The notes: generated by a model from the letters alone, not told the origin. DNA of 64,000 nt from Streptomyces sp. YIM 130001 (GCF_003574445.1 NZ_KZ984573.1:22458-86457), one strand, 5' to 3'. Numbered from the stretch's first letter, positions 8,705 through 17,813 are shown. Translations and numbers: made by a program.

Positions 8705-9160
8705 GTGAGACGAGTGCGCCCTGGGGCGGCAGCCCGAGGTGTGCCCGCCGAACGAGCGCTGACCAGCGTGACGGCGGGCCAGGAGTTCGCGGACGACGAG
8801 CGGCTCGAGCCGGTGGACCTGCCCCGGCTCTGGCACGTCACGCTGAGCGTCTCGGGTCCCGCCGCGCCGCTGCCCGACATCCGGCGCGGCCTCGAGCAGC
8901 TGGCGCATGACCACCCGTTCCTGCTGACCAGCCGTTACGCGGCCGACCACGCGGAGATCCGCTACTGGGAAGAGGCCAGGGACCTGCACGACGCGGCGGC
9001 CGTCGCGCTGCGCCTGTGGGGCGAGCACCGGCTCAGCGCCGGGCTCCCGCCCTGGGAGATCGTCGGCCTCGAGGTCATCGACCGCGACACGTATCACCAG
9101 CGCATCGCGGAAGGCTACGGTCCGCCGCCGGCGGCCCCGGTCGGCGTGCACCCCTTTTGA
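8705..9160 (+). CDS. Conserved actinobacterial protein of unknown function between proB and proA
   Basis: 151 residues with no family I can name. The core from about residue 38 (LWHVTLSVSGPAAPLPDIRRGLEQLAHDHPFLLTSRYAADHAEIRYWEEARDL) looks like a compact alpha/beta fold with no membrane segment or cysteine motif, ending PVGVHPF. The GTG at 8705 has a strong CAGGAGG site 5 nt before it; GTG 8768 is possible but lacks a site. It may be co-regulated with proA, which starts 106 bp later. Position suggests a housekeeping role; the function is unknown. Confidence 0.75.
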   Translation: MRRVRPGAAARGVPAERALTSVTAGQEFADDERLEPVDLPRLWHVTLSVSGPAAPLPDIRRGLEQLAHDHPFLLTSRYAADHAEIRYWEEARDLHDAAAVALRLWGEHRLSAGLPPWEIVGLEVIDRDTYHQRIAEGYGPPPAAPVGVHPF

Positions 9161-9266
9161 GCCGAGTCGCCCACCACATGGCCTCCGTACACCCCGGGCC
9201 CGTGCCGATGTCTCGGAGTGCGGAACACCCTCTGGACGCCCCCGGCAGCCCGGCTACCCTGCGGTC

Positions 9267-10559
9267 ATGACGTCGCCCATCCCGGTCTCCCCGTACGACA
9301 ACATGACGCCGGTCGCCCAGGCCGCCTACCGGGCCAGGTCCGCCGCCGCCGACCTCGCCCCGATGCCGCGGTCCGTCAAGGACGACGCGCTCCTGGCCAT
9401 CGCCGACGCCCTCGAGGTGCGGACCAGGGAGATCGTCGAGGCCAATGCGAAAGACGTGGCCAGGGCCAAGGAGGCCGGCACCAGCGACACCGTCGTCGAC
9501 CGCCTCACGCTCACCCCCGAGCGGGTCCGCGCCATCGCCGCCGACGTACGCGACGTCGTCGCCCTGCCCGACCCCGTCGGCGAGGTGGTCCGCGGCTCGA
9601 CCCTGCCCAACGGCATCGACCTGCGCCAGGTCCGGGTCCCGCTCGGTGTGGTCGGCATCATCTACGAGGCCCGGCCCAACGTCACGGTGGACGCCGCCGC
9701 CCTGTGCCTGAAGTCGGGCAACGCGGTGCTGCTGCGCGGCTCGTCCTCCGCCTACGACTCGAACACCGCCCTGGTCCGCGTGGTCCGCGACGCGGTGGGC
9801 GGCGCGGGCCTGCCCGCCGACGTCGTGCAACTGGTGCCGGGGGAGTCCCGCGACTCCGTGACCGAGCTGATGCGCGCCCGCGGCCTCGTGGACGTCCTCA
9901 TCCCGCGCGGCGGCGCCTCCCTGATCCGCACTGTCGTCGAGCAGTCGACCGTGCCGGTGATCGAGACCGGCACCGGCAACTGCCACGTGTACGTCGACGC
10001 CCAGGCCGACCTCGACATGGCCGTCGAGATCCTCGTCAACTCCAAGGCCCAGCGGCCCAGCGTGTGCAACGCGGCCGAGACCCTCCTCGTCCACCAGGAC
10101 ATCGCCGACGCCTTCCTGCCGCGCGCCCTCGAGGCGCTCGCCGAGGCCGGCGTCACCGTGCACGGCGACGAGCGGGTCGTCGCGGCCGCGGAGGGGAGCA
10201 AGGCCACCGTGGTCCCGGCGACTCCCGACGACTGGGAGACCGAGTACCTCTCGTACGACATCGCGGCCGGGGTCGTCGACTCGCTCGACCGGGCCGTGGA
10301 GCACATCCGGCTGTGGACCTCCGGTCACACCGAGGCGATCGTGACGACCTCGCAGCAGGCGGCCCGCCGCTTCACCCAGCTCGTCGACTCCACCACGGTC
10401 GCCGTGAACGCCTCGACGCGGTTCACCGACGGCGGCCAGTTCGGCTTCGGCGCCGAGATCGGGATCTCCACGCAGAAGCTGCACGCCCGCGGACCGATGG
10501 GACTGCCCGAACTCACTTCCACGAAGTACATCGTCACCGGCGACGGACACGTGCGCTGA
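9267..10559 (+). CDS. proA: Glutamate-5-semialdehyde dehydrogenase (gamma-glutamyl phosphate reductase)
   Basis: Second step of proline synthesis: NADPH-dependent reduction of glutamyl 5-phosphate to the semialdehyde. 430 residues, normal length for ProA. Visible motifs are PLGVVGIIYEARPNVTVDAAALCLKSGNAVLLRGSS in the nucleotide-binding half (two blocks), NCHVYVD, and the catalytic cysteine in RPSVCNAAETLLVH (about 272). The C-terminal DGGQFGFGAEIGIST and RGPMGLPELTSTKY blocks are typical. The ATG at 9267 fits the conserved N-terminus. It pairs with proB upstream. Confidence 0.96.
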   Translation: MTSPIPVSPYDNMTPVAQAAYRARSAAADLAPMPRSVKDDALLAIADALEVRTREIVEANAKDVARAKEAGTSDTVVDRLTLTPERVRAIAADVRDVVALPDPVGEVVRGSTLPNGIDLRQVRVPLGVVGIIYEARPNVTVDAAALCLKSGNAVLLRGSSSAYDSNTALVRVVRDAVGGAGLPADVVQLVPGESRDSVTELMRARGLVDVLIPRGGASLIRTVVEQSTVPVIETGTGNCHVYVDAQADLDMAVEILVNSKAQRPSVCNAAETLLVHQDIADAFLPRALEALAEAGVTVHGDERVVAAAEGSKATVVPATPDDWETEYLSYDIAAGVVDSLDRAVEHIRLWTSGHTEAIVTTSQQAARRFTQLVDSTTVAVNASTRFTDGGQFGFGAEIGISTQKLHARGPMGLPELTSTKYIVTGDGHVR

Positions 10560-10672
10560 CCCGCACACCGCGCCGCCTGCCACCGTCTCCACGAACCGGC
10601 GGCGCGGAACCGTTCCGGGGTGAATTCCCATACGGTCTGCCCAAATTGCCCCATCCGGTCTAGGCTGGAGCC

Positions 10673-11254
10673 GTGCCGGAGGACGTGGGGGGCACGCCGT
10701 TTCCGGACGGCCGGGAGCCCGACGACGACCACGACCGCGGAGGTGCGGACGACGCGTTCGCCTCCGTGGTCTTCGACGAGGCCTTCGTCCGCTCGGCCGC
10801 CTTCCACGAACCCACCGCGGTGGAGCGACTGCTCGCCGCTGCCGAGGCCCGCAGGGCCCGCCGTCACGGCTCTCCGGGGGACGACGACCCGGAGGCGTAC
10901 GACGGTCCGGCGGCCTACGGAGACCGGGCCGGATACGGCACGCGCTACGTCTTCGGCACCGGAGCCTTCGGCCGGTCCGCTCCCGGCCGCGACGAGGTGG
11001 ACGAGCCGGAGTACCCCGAGGAGAACCACGCCCGCCGCGGCAGTTCCCGCTGGCACCGCCCCGTGGCCTGGCTCCTCGCCCTCGCGATGGGCATCGGCAT
11101 GGTCGCCCTCGCCTTCGCCGCCGTCTACCGGGGCAGCAGCTCAGGCCGCCAGGACCCCACGCCGCCGCCCGCCACCACAGGCGTCGACCTGGGACCCTCC
11201 GTATCGGCCGACTACTCGCAGCAACCGATCCCGGTCGAGCCCGGACTGCCCTGA
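10673..11254 (+). CDS. One-pass membrane protein, paralog of the next gene (SCO2584-like)
   Basis: 193 residues. A short N-terminal block ASVVFDEAFVRSA (about residues 26-38) is followed by an acidic linker. One hydrophobic helix (WLLALAMGIGMVALAFAAVY, about 128-147) precedes a short Pro/Ser-rich outer tail. The same VVFDE.FV.A block recurs in the next gene, so the two are paralogs or partners. By position it corresponds, as I recall, to S. coelicolor SCO2584, reported to interact with the spore-wall-synthesis complex. The GTG at 10673 follows TAGGCT (10661-10666) by 6 nt with no ribosome binding site, so the transcript is probably leaderless. Confidence 0.7.
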   Translation: MPEDVGGTPFPDGREPDDDHDRGGADDAFASVVFDEAFVRSAAFHEPTAVERLLAAAEARRARRHGSPGDDDPEAYDGPAAYGDRAGYGTRYVFGTGAFGRSAPGRDEVDEPEYPEENHARRGSSRWHRPVAWLLALAMGIGMVALAFAAVYRGSSSGRQDPTPPPATTGVDLGPSVSADYSQQPIPVEPGLP

Positions 11255-11354
11255 CGCCACCGATCGGCCACCCGCTCGTACGCAGTGGGAATCCGGCACA
11301 ACTTGTCGCCCACCGAGGCGTTTACGCATGGCCGTGACGACCTACTCTGAAAGT

Positions 11355-12440
11355 ATGGCCGGGTCTGGAGAGCCACCTGAGGGCGCACCCGATTCAGTCC
11401 CGGGTGGCGAGGAGGAGTACCGCTCCGTCGTCTTCGACGAATCCTTCGTCCGTGCTGCCAAGATCCAGGAATTCTCCGCCCACGAGCGCGTCGACGAGCA
11501 CACGCCGGCCGTGCGCAGCAGCCCGCCGGTGCCGGCCGTGGTCAAGAACTTCTCGCGGCAGGCCCTGATCCTCATGGTCCTCATCGCGATCGCCTTCGGC
11601 ACCGCCATCTACATGGGCGTCCGCCACCCCTACGAGCAGCCGTCCGCGGGGCGCCCCGCGGAGCCGCTGCGGACGACCGTCATCCCGCTCGTGCCCGGCG
11701 GCGCCGTGCCGGGCGCGAAGGACCCCGAGAAGCTCTTCGCGAACAGCCCGGCCGCCCAGTTCAAGCAGGGCGCGGCGGGTATCTCGCTGCCCGCGGTCAG
11801 AGCCACCTCGCACTTCTCCGAGAGCCAGGTCCTGACCGCCCTGACCACGGCCAAGGACTACCTCGTCGAGTCGTCGCTCGATCCCGACGTGCTGACCGGC
11901 CACACGGTGCGACCGGTGCGGATACTGATCGACCCGGACCAGCTCGACCAGTTCGACGACAGCTTCGCCCGGCCGGTGGCGGACGGACGGCACGCTGCCA
12001 CCGGCTGGCTGGTGCGCTTCGACCCCGGGCAGTCCGCGCTCGCCGACAGCGGGATCCGGGTCCGCGGTTCGATGCACGTCGGCGAGGCGAACGACCGGAC
12101 GCTCGAGGTCAGTTCGGAGCACACCTTCGTCTACGCGCTGCGCGAGCCCGGCGTCGAGGACGGCCGCACCTCCCTCTTCACGGTCCGTCGGGAGCTGCAC
12201 TTCCGCTTCGACCAGACCGACCTGCGGATGCACCGCACCGAGCTGCTCGTCTCGTATCTGCAGGCCGGACCGCTGGCCTGTGCCACGGACTCGGTGGGGC
12301 GGCTCAGGCCGCTGCTCGCCGGCCAGAAGGCCGAGGTGGGCGGGCCCGCCGGCACCGACCCGTACGCGCCGGACAGCGCCACGGCTCTGTGCGGGGCGCT
12401 CGACCCCTCGGCGCAGCCCAAGCCGCCCCGTTCGTCGTAG
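11355..12440 (+). CDS. One-pass membrane protein with large outer domain (SCO2583-like)
   Basis: 361 residues. The N-terminal block RSVVFDESFVRAAKIQEFSAHER (about 20-42) matches the preceding gene. A transmembrane helix follows near 72-92 (LILMVLIAIAFGTAIYMG). About 260 extracytoplasmic residues of mixed alpha/beta character follow, with no enzyme motif I recognise. The ATG at 11355 lies 6 nt after TACTCT (11343-11348), fitting a leaderless transcript; an in-frame ATG at 11328 would place that -10 inside the gene. By recollection it corresponds to SCO2583, linked to the spore-wall complex. It is convergent with the M48 peptidase, with stops 8 bp apart. Confidence 0.7.
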   Translation: MAGSGEPPEGAPDSVPGGEEEYRSVVFDESFVRAAKIQEFSAHERVDEHTPAVRSSPPVPAVVKNFSRQALILMVLIAIAFGTAIYMGVRHPYEQPSAGRPAEPLRTTVIPLVPGGAVPGAKDPEKLFANSPAAQFKQGAAGISLPAVRATSHFSESQVLTALTTAKDYLVESSLDPDVLTGHTVRPVRILIDPDQLDQFDDSFARPVADGRHAATGWLVRFDPGQSALADSGIRVRGSMHVGEANDRTLEVSSEHTFVYALREPGVEDGRTSLFTVRRELHFRFDQTDLRMHRTELLVSYLQAGPLACATDSVGRLRPLLAGQKAEVGGPAGTDPYAPDSATALCGALDPSAQPKPPRSS

Positions 12441-12448
12441 GCCCGGGC

Positions 12449-13558
12449 TCAGGCCTTGTCGTCCGGGCCCTCGCCGTTCTCCGTCGACGTGCCTGCGTCC
12501 TTGCCGGTGCCCGTGCCGGCGCTGCCCGAACTGCCGCCCTGGCTGCCGGTGAAGCGGTCGCGCAGCTTGCCGCCCAGATCGCCGGCGCCGCCCGCCAGAT
12601 CCGAGACCAGCTTCATCAGCGGGTCCTTGCTGCCGCGCACGTCCTGTGCGTACGCGCCCGCGGACTGGCGGAACGAGTCGGTGACCGAGGCTTCCTTGTC
12701 CTCGTCGCGCTGCGGGTAGTGGCCGTCCATGATCCGCTGGAAGTCGCGGGACTCGGCCCAGCGCTTCAGCTCGGCGGCCCGCACGGTGGTGAAGGGGTGC
12801 GTGCGCGGCAGGACGTTCATGATCTTCAGGACGGAGTCGCGCAGGTCGCCGCCCGCCTCGTACTCCTCGGCCTGGGCCAGGAACGCGTCGACGTTCATCT
12901 CGTGCAGGTGATTGCCGCCCGCGATCTTCATCAGACCGCGCATCGAGGCCTGAAGGTCCTGGCCCACCAGGAGGCCGGCGCGGTCGGCCGACAGCTCCGA
13001 CTTGCGGAACCACTCGCGCAGGGCGGTGATGATCGCCATGATCGCGACGTTCCCCAGCGGGATCCAGGCGACCTTGAGGGCCAGATTCGTCAGGAACAGC
13101 AGAATCGTCCGGTACACCGAGTGGCCCGACAGTGCGTGGCCCACCTCGTGCCCGACGACCGCCCGCATCTCCTCCTCGTCGAGCAGCTCCACCAGGCCCG
13201 TGGTGACCACGATGATCGGCTCGTCCAGACCGATGCACATCGCGTTCGGCTTCGGGTCCTGGGAGACGTACATCGGCGGGACCTTCTCCAGGTCCAGGAT
13301 GTAACAGGCGTCCCGCAGCATGGTGTTGAGGTGGCTGAACTGGGTGTCGCCGACCCGCACCGAGTCCGACAGGAACAGCAGCCGCAGGCTCCGCTCGGGC
13401 AGCAGACCGCTCAGTGCCTTGAATACGGTGTCGAAACCGCTCAGCTTGCGCAGGGCCACCAAGGCCGAGCGGTCCGCCGGATGCTCGTAGGCCCGGGTCG
13501 AGATCCCCGGAAAGCGCCGGCGGTTCCGCTCCGGCAGCTGGTCGTGGCTTTCGGTCAT
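12449..13558 (-). CDS. M48 family zinc metallopeptidase
   Basis: Membrane-associated zinc protease related to HtpX and Ste24. 369 residues. The zinc site is VVGHEVGHALSGH (HEVGH, about residue 140), with the third ligand in the ELSADRAGLL glutamate block. A hydrophobic stretch after the HExxH (YRTILLFLTNLALKVAWIPLGNVAIMAIITAL) gives one or two membrane helices. The C-terminal 60 residues are a Gly/Ser/Thr low-complexity tail. No signal peptide is visible. It is convergent with the SCO2583-like gene. The substrate is unknown; membrane-protein quality control is the family role. Confidence 0.88.
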   Translation of the reverse strand: MTESHDQLPERNRRRFPGISTRAYEHPADRSALVALRKLSGFDTVFKALSGLLPERSLRLLFLSDSVRVGDTQFSHLNTMLRDACYILDLEKVPPMYVSQDPKPNAMCIGLDEPIIVVTTGLVELLDEEEMRAVVGHEVGHALSGHSVYRTILLFLTNLALKVAWIPLGNVAIMAIITALREWFRKSELSADRAGLLVGQDLQASMRGLMKIAGGNHLHEMNVDAFLAQAEEYEAGGDLRDSVLKIMNVLPRTHPFTTVRAAELKRWAESRDFQRIMDGHYPQRDEDKEASVTDSFRQSAGAYAQDVRGSKDPLMKLVSDLAGGAGDLGGKLRDRFTGSQGGSSGSAGTGTGKDAGTSTENGEGPDDKA

Positions 13559-13781
13559 TTCACGGCCCCCAAAGATCTGCGAGTGGTCTCGCCCCCCGTA
13601 CGGGAATCCAGCCTACGGGCTCGGCCCGCGCTACGAGAGGGACGAGCCGGTGCTTTCCGGGCCCACGGCGGAGCGCGGGACGGGGCGGGTGCCGGCCGGG
13701 GCCGAGTCCCCGTGAGCGCTGCGGAGCGTCCCGATTACGATGTGGCAGAACCCGCTCCCACCCGGATAGGTCCACTCCACG

Positions 13782-13943
13782 ATGAGTCTGCACAGCACCG
13801 CGACCCAGCTGGTCACCCTCGCCGCCGAAGGCGAGCACAGCGGCAACCACCAGAGCCTCAATCCCTACTTCGTCGGCGGCATGGCGTTTTTCGCGCTCAT
13901 GCTGCTTCTGTGGATCACCACGCGGTTCAACCGCGACCGCTGA
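13782..13943 (+). CDS. Small membrane protein, 53 residues
   Basis: A short gene reading MSLHSTATQLVTLAAEGEH at its start, then one transmembrane helix (FVGGMAFFALMLLLWITT, about 30-47) and a basic end FNRDR. N-out/C-in topology is likely from the positive C-terminus. The coding potential is good: clear hydrophobic helix, high third-position GC and an isolated intergenic position. It lies between the divergent M48 gene and nadD. I recall conserved small membrane genes of this kind at this Streptomyces locus but cannot assign a function. Confidence 0.7.
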   Translation: MSLHSTATQLVTLAAEGEHSGNHQSLNPYFVGGMAFFALMLLLWITTRFNRDR

Positions 13944-14019
13944 CACCGGCGGCCACTGAGCAGTCCTCGGGGACGGGCGCGACCGTCGTCACCCGAACGG
14001 GCCGGTAGGGTCTGCACGC

Positions 14020-14655
14020 ATGGGAGAGCAGGACACGCCTACCGGCCCGAAGACGGAGCCCGGCGCCACCAAACGTCGTCTCGGCGTCATGGGTGGCACG
14101 TTCGACCCGATCCACCACGGACACCTGGTGGCCGCCAGTGAGGTCGCCGCGCGGTTCCAGTTGGACGAGGTCATGTTCGTCCCGACCGGGCAGCCCTGGC
14201 AGAAGAGCCACAGGAAGGTCTCGCCGGCCGAGGACCGCTATCTGATGACGGTCATCGCCACCGCCGAGAACCCGCAGTTCTCGGTCAGCCGTATCGACAT
14301 CGACCGCGGCGGCAAGACCTACACGATCCACACCCTGCGCGATCTGCGCGGCATGCACCCCGACGCGGATCTGTTCTTCATCACCGGGGCGGACGCCCTC
14401 GGCCAGATCCTCACCTGGCGGGATGCCGAGGAACTGTTCTCTCTCGCCCATTTCATCGGCGTGACGCGCCCCGGGCACACGCTGGCGGACCCCGGCCTTC
14501 CGGAAGGTGGGGTCTCCCTGGTGGAGGTCCCGGCGTTGGCCATCTCCTCGACGGACTGCCGTGCGAGGGTCGGGTCCGGTGACCCCGTCTGGTACCTGGT
14601 GCCGGACGGCGTGGTGCGTTATATCGACAAGCGCGAGCTGTACCGCGGCGAGTGA
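14020..14655 (+). CDS. nadD: Nicotinate-mononucleotide adenylyltransferase
   Basis: Makes deamido-NAD from NaMN and ATP in NAD synthesis. 211 residues. The nucleotidyltransferase signature is GVMGGTFDPIHHGHLVAASE (GGTFDPIHxGH, about 25-44), with the ISSTDCRARV motif (ISST.IR-like) near 175 and VVRYIDKRELY at the end. ATG 14020 lies 8 nt after TAGGGT (14006-14011), suggesting a leaderless transcript; residues 1-20 are a variable extension. It heads nadD-LCP-rsfS-phosphatase, overlapping or nearly touching the LCP gene. Confidence 0.96.
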   Translation: MGEQDTPTGPKTEPGATKRRLGVMGGTFDPIHHGHLVAASEVAARFQLDEVMFVPTGQPWQKSHRKVSPAEDRYLMTVIATAENPQFSVSRIDIDRGGKTYTIHTLRDLRGMHPDADLFFITGADALGQILTWRDAEELFSLAHFIGVTRPGHTLADPGLPEGGVSLVEVPALAISSTDCRARVGSGDPVWYLVPDGVVRYIDKRELYRGE

Positions 14656-14672
14656 GCCGAGAGGGGCACCCG

Positions 14673-16460
14673 GTGAACGACCGACAGTACGACCCGTACG
14701 CGGGCGGGCAGGACCCGTACGCGGAGCCCGTCTACGACATCGTCGGCTACGACGAGTACGGCCGGCCGGTGTACCAGCAGGTCCCGCAGCAGCCGCCCGG
14801 GGCGCCCCAGCAGCCAGGACAGAGCGGGCACACCCAGCAGTTCGACCCGTACGCCTCGGATCAGGGCTACGGCTACGACCCGTACGGTGCCGCGGCGAAC
14901 ACCGGCCCGCAGGCGCCCGTACCGGACCAGGGATACGGCGGTCAGGGATACGGCGCGCAGGGCTACGACCAGCAGCACACCGGGCAGAACCCGCAGTACA
15001 CCGGACACAGCCCCCAGTACACCGGTCAGCACCCGCAGCAGTCCGGCTACGACCCCTACGGCCAGGCCGGCGGCACCGGACAGCAGCCCAGGGTCGACGA
15101 CCGGACCGCCTGGGTCCCGCAGCAGCACCATCCCGAGGCGCCGGGGCAGCAGCCGGGACTCCCGCCGCAGCGCGGTCCGCAGCAAGGCCCCGACGGCGGC
15201 GCCGAACGTGACTACCGCACCGAGCAGTTCTCGTTCATCGAGGAGCCGGACGAGGAGTCCGAGGACGTCATCGACTGGCTCAAGTTCACCGAGAGCCGCA
15301 CCGAACGCCGCGAGGAGGCCAAGCGCCGCGGCCGCAATCGCCTCGTCGCCCTCGTCGTCGTCCTGGCCCTCGCCCTCACCGGCGGCGTCGGCTACCTCTG
15401 GTACGCGGGCAAACTGCCCGGCGTCTCCGAGCCGGACGGTGACAAGGCCGCCGCCTCCGGACCGCAGAAGCGCGACGTGATCGTCGTCCATCTGCACAAC
15501 ACCAAGAAGGGCGGCACCTCCACGGCGCTGCTCGTCGACAACTCCACCACCGGCCGCGGCAGCACCGTCCTGCTGCCCAACTCGCTGTCGGTGACCGACG
15601 ACGACGGCGCGGCGACCACGCTCGGCAAGTCCGTCGATGACGACGGCACGGGCGGCACCCGGGACTCCATCAACTCGCTGCTCGGCACCAGGGTCGAGGG
15701 CACCTGGCGCCTGGACACCCCCTACCTCGAGAACCTCGTCGAACTGGTCGGCAACATCGACATCGACACCGACGCCGACGTCCCGGACCCGTCCGCGAAG
15801 AAGAAGGGCCAGGCTCCGCTGGTCGAGAAGGGCGAGCAGCAGACCCTCAGCGGAGCGATGGCCGTCGCGTACGCCACCCACCGGGCGAAGGGCGAGCCGG
15901 AGTCGGCGCAGCTCAAGCGGTTCGGTCAGGTCATGCAGGGCGTACTGCGCAAGATGTCGACCGATCCGCAGGCCGCGACCACGACCGTGGAGACGCTCAC
16001 CCTGATCCTCGACCCGCCGCTCGACGAGAAGGGCCTCGGCGCCTTCCTCGCCAAACTCGCCGGCCGCGCCAAGGGCGGCGACTACCAGTCCACGGTGCTG
16101 CCCGTGCAGCGCGACGGAACCCTGACCCGGGCGACCTCGCAGAGCGTCGTCAAGGACCTGCTCGGCGGCAAGGTCAAGTCGCCCGAGCAGGGCGAGGCGG
16201 TCCGGGTCAGCCTGTCCGGCGGCAAGAAGGCCGTGCAGCGGGCCAGGGTCGACCTGGTCAACGGCGGCTGGTCGATCGTCGCCGGCAGCTCGTCCGGGGG
16301 CTCCGCCTCCCGGGTCACCTACGGCGACACCGCGCAGCAGAAGGAGGCGTCCGAGGTCGCCAAGACCCTGGGCCTGCCCTCCGGTGCCGTACGCAAGGGC
16401 AAGACCGCGGCCAACGCGGACATCACCGTGGTCCTCGGCTCCGACTACAGCGGTTCCTGA
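14673..16460 (+). CDS. LytR-CpsA-Psr (LCP) family envelope protein, PdtA-like
   Basis: LCP proteins transfer wall glycopolymers from lipid carriers to peptidoglycan. 595 residues. The N-terminal 215 are a cytosolic Tyr/Gln/Pro/Gly-rich region (QGYG, QYTGH repeats). A transmembrane helix lies near 222-242 (LVALVVVLALALTGGVGYLW). An outer LCP-like domain (about 260-450) and a LytR_C domain at the end follow. The usual catalytic RSDT region reads GTSTALLVDNS, lacking the aspartate, so activity is uncertain. GTG 14673 has GAGGGG about 6 nt upstream; GTG 14652 would overlap nadD by 4 bp. Position matches S. coelicolor PdtA (SCO2578), reported as important for sporulation. Confidence 0.8.
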   Translation: MNDRQYDPYAGGQDPYAEPVYDIVGYDEYGRPVYQQVPQQPPGAPQQPGQSGHTQQFDPYASDQGYGYDPYGAAANTGPQAPVPDQGYGGQGYGAQGYDQQHTGQNPQYTGHSPQYTGQHPQQSGYDPYGQAGGTGQQPRVDDRTAWVPQQHHPEAPGQQPGLPPQRGPQQGPDGGAERDYRTEQFSFIEEPDEESEDVIDWLKFTESRTERREEAKRRGRNRLVALVVVLALALTGGVGYLWYAGKLPGVSEPDGDKAAASGPQKRDVIVVHLHNTKKGGTSTALLVDNSTTGRGSTVLLPNSLSVTDDDGAATTLGKSVDDDGTGGTRDSINSLLGTRVEGTWRLDTPYLENLVELVGNIDIDTDADVPDPSAKKKGQAPLVEKGEQQTLSGAMAVAYATHRAKGEPESAQLKRFGQVMQGVLRKMSTDPQAATTTVETLTLILDPPLDEKGLGAFLAKLAGRAKGGDYQSTVLPVQRDGTLTRATSQSVVKDLLGGKVKSPEQGEAVRVSLSGGKKAVQRARVDLVNGGWSIVAGSSSGGSASRVTYGDTAQQKEASEVAKTLGLPSGAVRKGKTAANADITVVLGSDYSGS

Positions 16461-16576
16461 GCGGTCGCGCGGCCCGTCCTCCCGGGAGCCGAGGGGGCGG
16501 GCCCGATATCGGCTCGGGGGCCCCTGCGGTCCGTGAGACCCTGGAGGTCCACCCGATATCGACGGAAAGCCTTGCA

Positions 16577-17020
16577 GTGACCGCGACAGACCGCTCCATC
16601 GAGCTCATCGAAGCCGCCGCGCAGGCAGCCGCCGACAAGCTCGCGCACGACATCATCGCCTACGACGTCAGCGACGTGCTGTCGATCACGGACGCCTTCC
16701 TCCTCGCCTCCGCGCCGAACGACCGGCAGGTCAAGTCGATCGTCGACGGGATCGAGGAGCGACTGTCCAAGGAACTCGGCGCCAAGCCCGTCCGCCGCGA
16801 GGGCGACCGCGAGGCCCGCTGGGTACTGCTCGACTACGTCGACATCGTGGTGCACGTCCAGCACAGCGAGGAGCGCGTCTTCTACGCGCTCGAGCGGCTC
16901 TGGAAGGACTGCCCCGAGCTCGACCTGCCCGAGGAAGCCAAGGCGACCCGTGGCAAGGGGGCGGAGCACGCCGAGCAGACGGACCGGGACGCCGACCTGT
17001 CGGCGGGTGACGCCTGGTGA
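16577..17020 (+). CDS. rsfS: Ribosome silencing factor RsfS
   Basis: Binds L14 on the 50S subunit and blocks subunit joining during nutrient limitation. 147 residues, slightly longer than the usual 105-120 because of a charged tail after residue 120. The family core is clear: AADKLAHDIIAYDVSDVLSITDAFLLASAPNDRQVKSIVDGIEE as consecutive blocks, then REGDREARWVLLDYVDIVVHVQ. The GTG at 16577 fits the alignment. It follows nadD and LCP, and its TGA overlaps the GTG of the phosphatase gene, so the two are translationally coupled. Confidence 0.95.
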   Translation: MTATDRSIELIEAAAQAAADKLAHDIIAYDVSDVLSITDAFLLASAPNDRQVKSIVDGIEERLSKELGAKPVRREGDREARWVLLDYVDIVVHVQHSEERVFYALERLWKDCPELDLPEEAKATRGKGAEHAEQTDRDADLSAGDAW

Positions 17021-17685
17021 CGTCTGGCTCCTTCTCGAACGCCTCGTCCGGCCGTGGCCGCCGCGTCATCCTGTGGCGGCACGGCCAGACTGCCTGGAAC
17101 CTGGAGCGCCGCTTCCAGGGCACCACGGACATCCCGTTGACCGACGAGGGTCTCGCCCAGGCTCGCCGGGCGGCCCGGCTGCTCGCCTCCCTGAAGCCGG
17201 ATGCGATCGTCGCCTCCGACTTGGCGAGGGCGGCCGCGACCGCCACTGAGCTCGCCACCCTGACCGGGCTCGATGTCACCCACGACGAAGGCCTGCGCGA
17301 GACCTACGCCGGGGCCTGGCAGGGACTGACGCACGACGAGATCATGGCGTCGTACGGCGAGCAGTACGCGGCGTGGAAGCGCGGCGAGGCCGTCCGCAGG
17401 GGCGGTGGCGAACTGGAGACCGAGGTCGCCGACCGCGCCGCCCCGGTCGTCCTGCGGCATGCCGACAAGCTGCCCGACGGAGGCACCCTCGTGGTCACCA
17501 GTCACGGAGGCACCATCCGCACCACCATCGGGCGGCTGCTCGGCCTGGAGTCGCGCAACTGGGAGGGGCTCGGCGGCCTTTCCAACTGCTGCTGGTCGGT
17601 CCTCGGCGAAGGCGCCCGCGGCTGGCGGCTCCTCGAGCACAACGCGGGTACGTTGCCCGAGCCGGTGCTCGGCGACGACGACTGA
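17017..17685 (+). CDS. Histidine phosphatase family protein (phosphoglycerate mutase-like)
   Basis: 222 residues of the RHG branch-1 superfamily. The catalytic motif WRHGQTAWN (RHG, about 21) carries the phosphorylated histidine. ASDLARAAATA supplies the second arginine block, and TSHGGTIRT (about 165) carries the second catalytic histidine. The glutamate block GLRETYAGAWQGLT is typical of alpha-ribazole/CobC-like and GpmB-like phosphatases rather than true dPGM mutases. It starts at a GTGA overlap with rsfS, as widely seen in actinobacteria. The physiological substrate is not evident. Confidence 0.88.
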   Translation: MTSGSFSNASSGRGRRVILWRHGQTAWNLERRFQGTTDIPLTDEGLAQARRAARLLASLKPDAIVASDLARAAATATELATLTGLDVTHDEGLRETYAGAWQGLTHDEIMASYGEQYAAWKRGEAVRRGGGELETEVADRAAPVVLRHADKLPDGGTLVVTSHGGTIRTTIGRLLGLESRNWEGLGGLSNCCWSVLGEGARGWRLLEHNAGTLPEPVLGDDD

Positions 17686-17813
17686 ACGGCGCCGGGCGGC
17701 GGTCTGGCAAGGCCTTCCGTCCGGTCGGGCCTGGGACCGAACCCGGATTTCACTTTCCGGCTTGTCCCGGGCTAAAGTTCTTCTTGTTCGCCCGCCGAGC
17801 GGGGGGAACGCAA

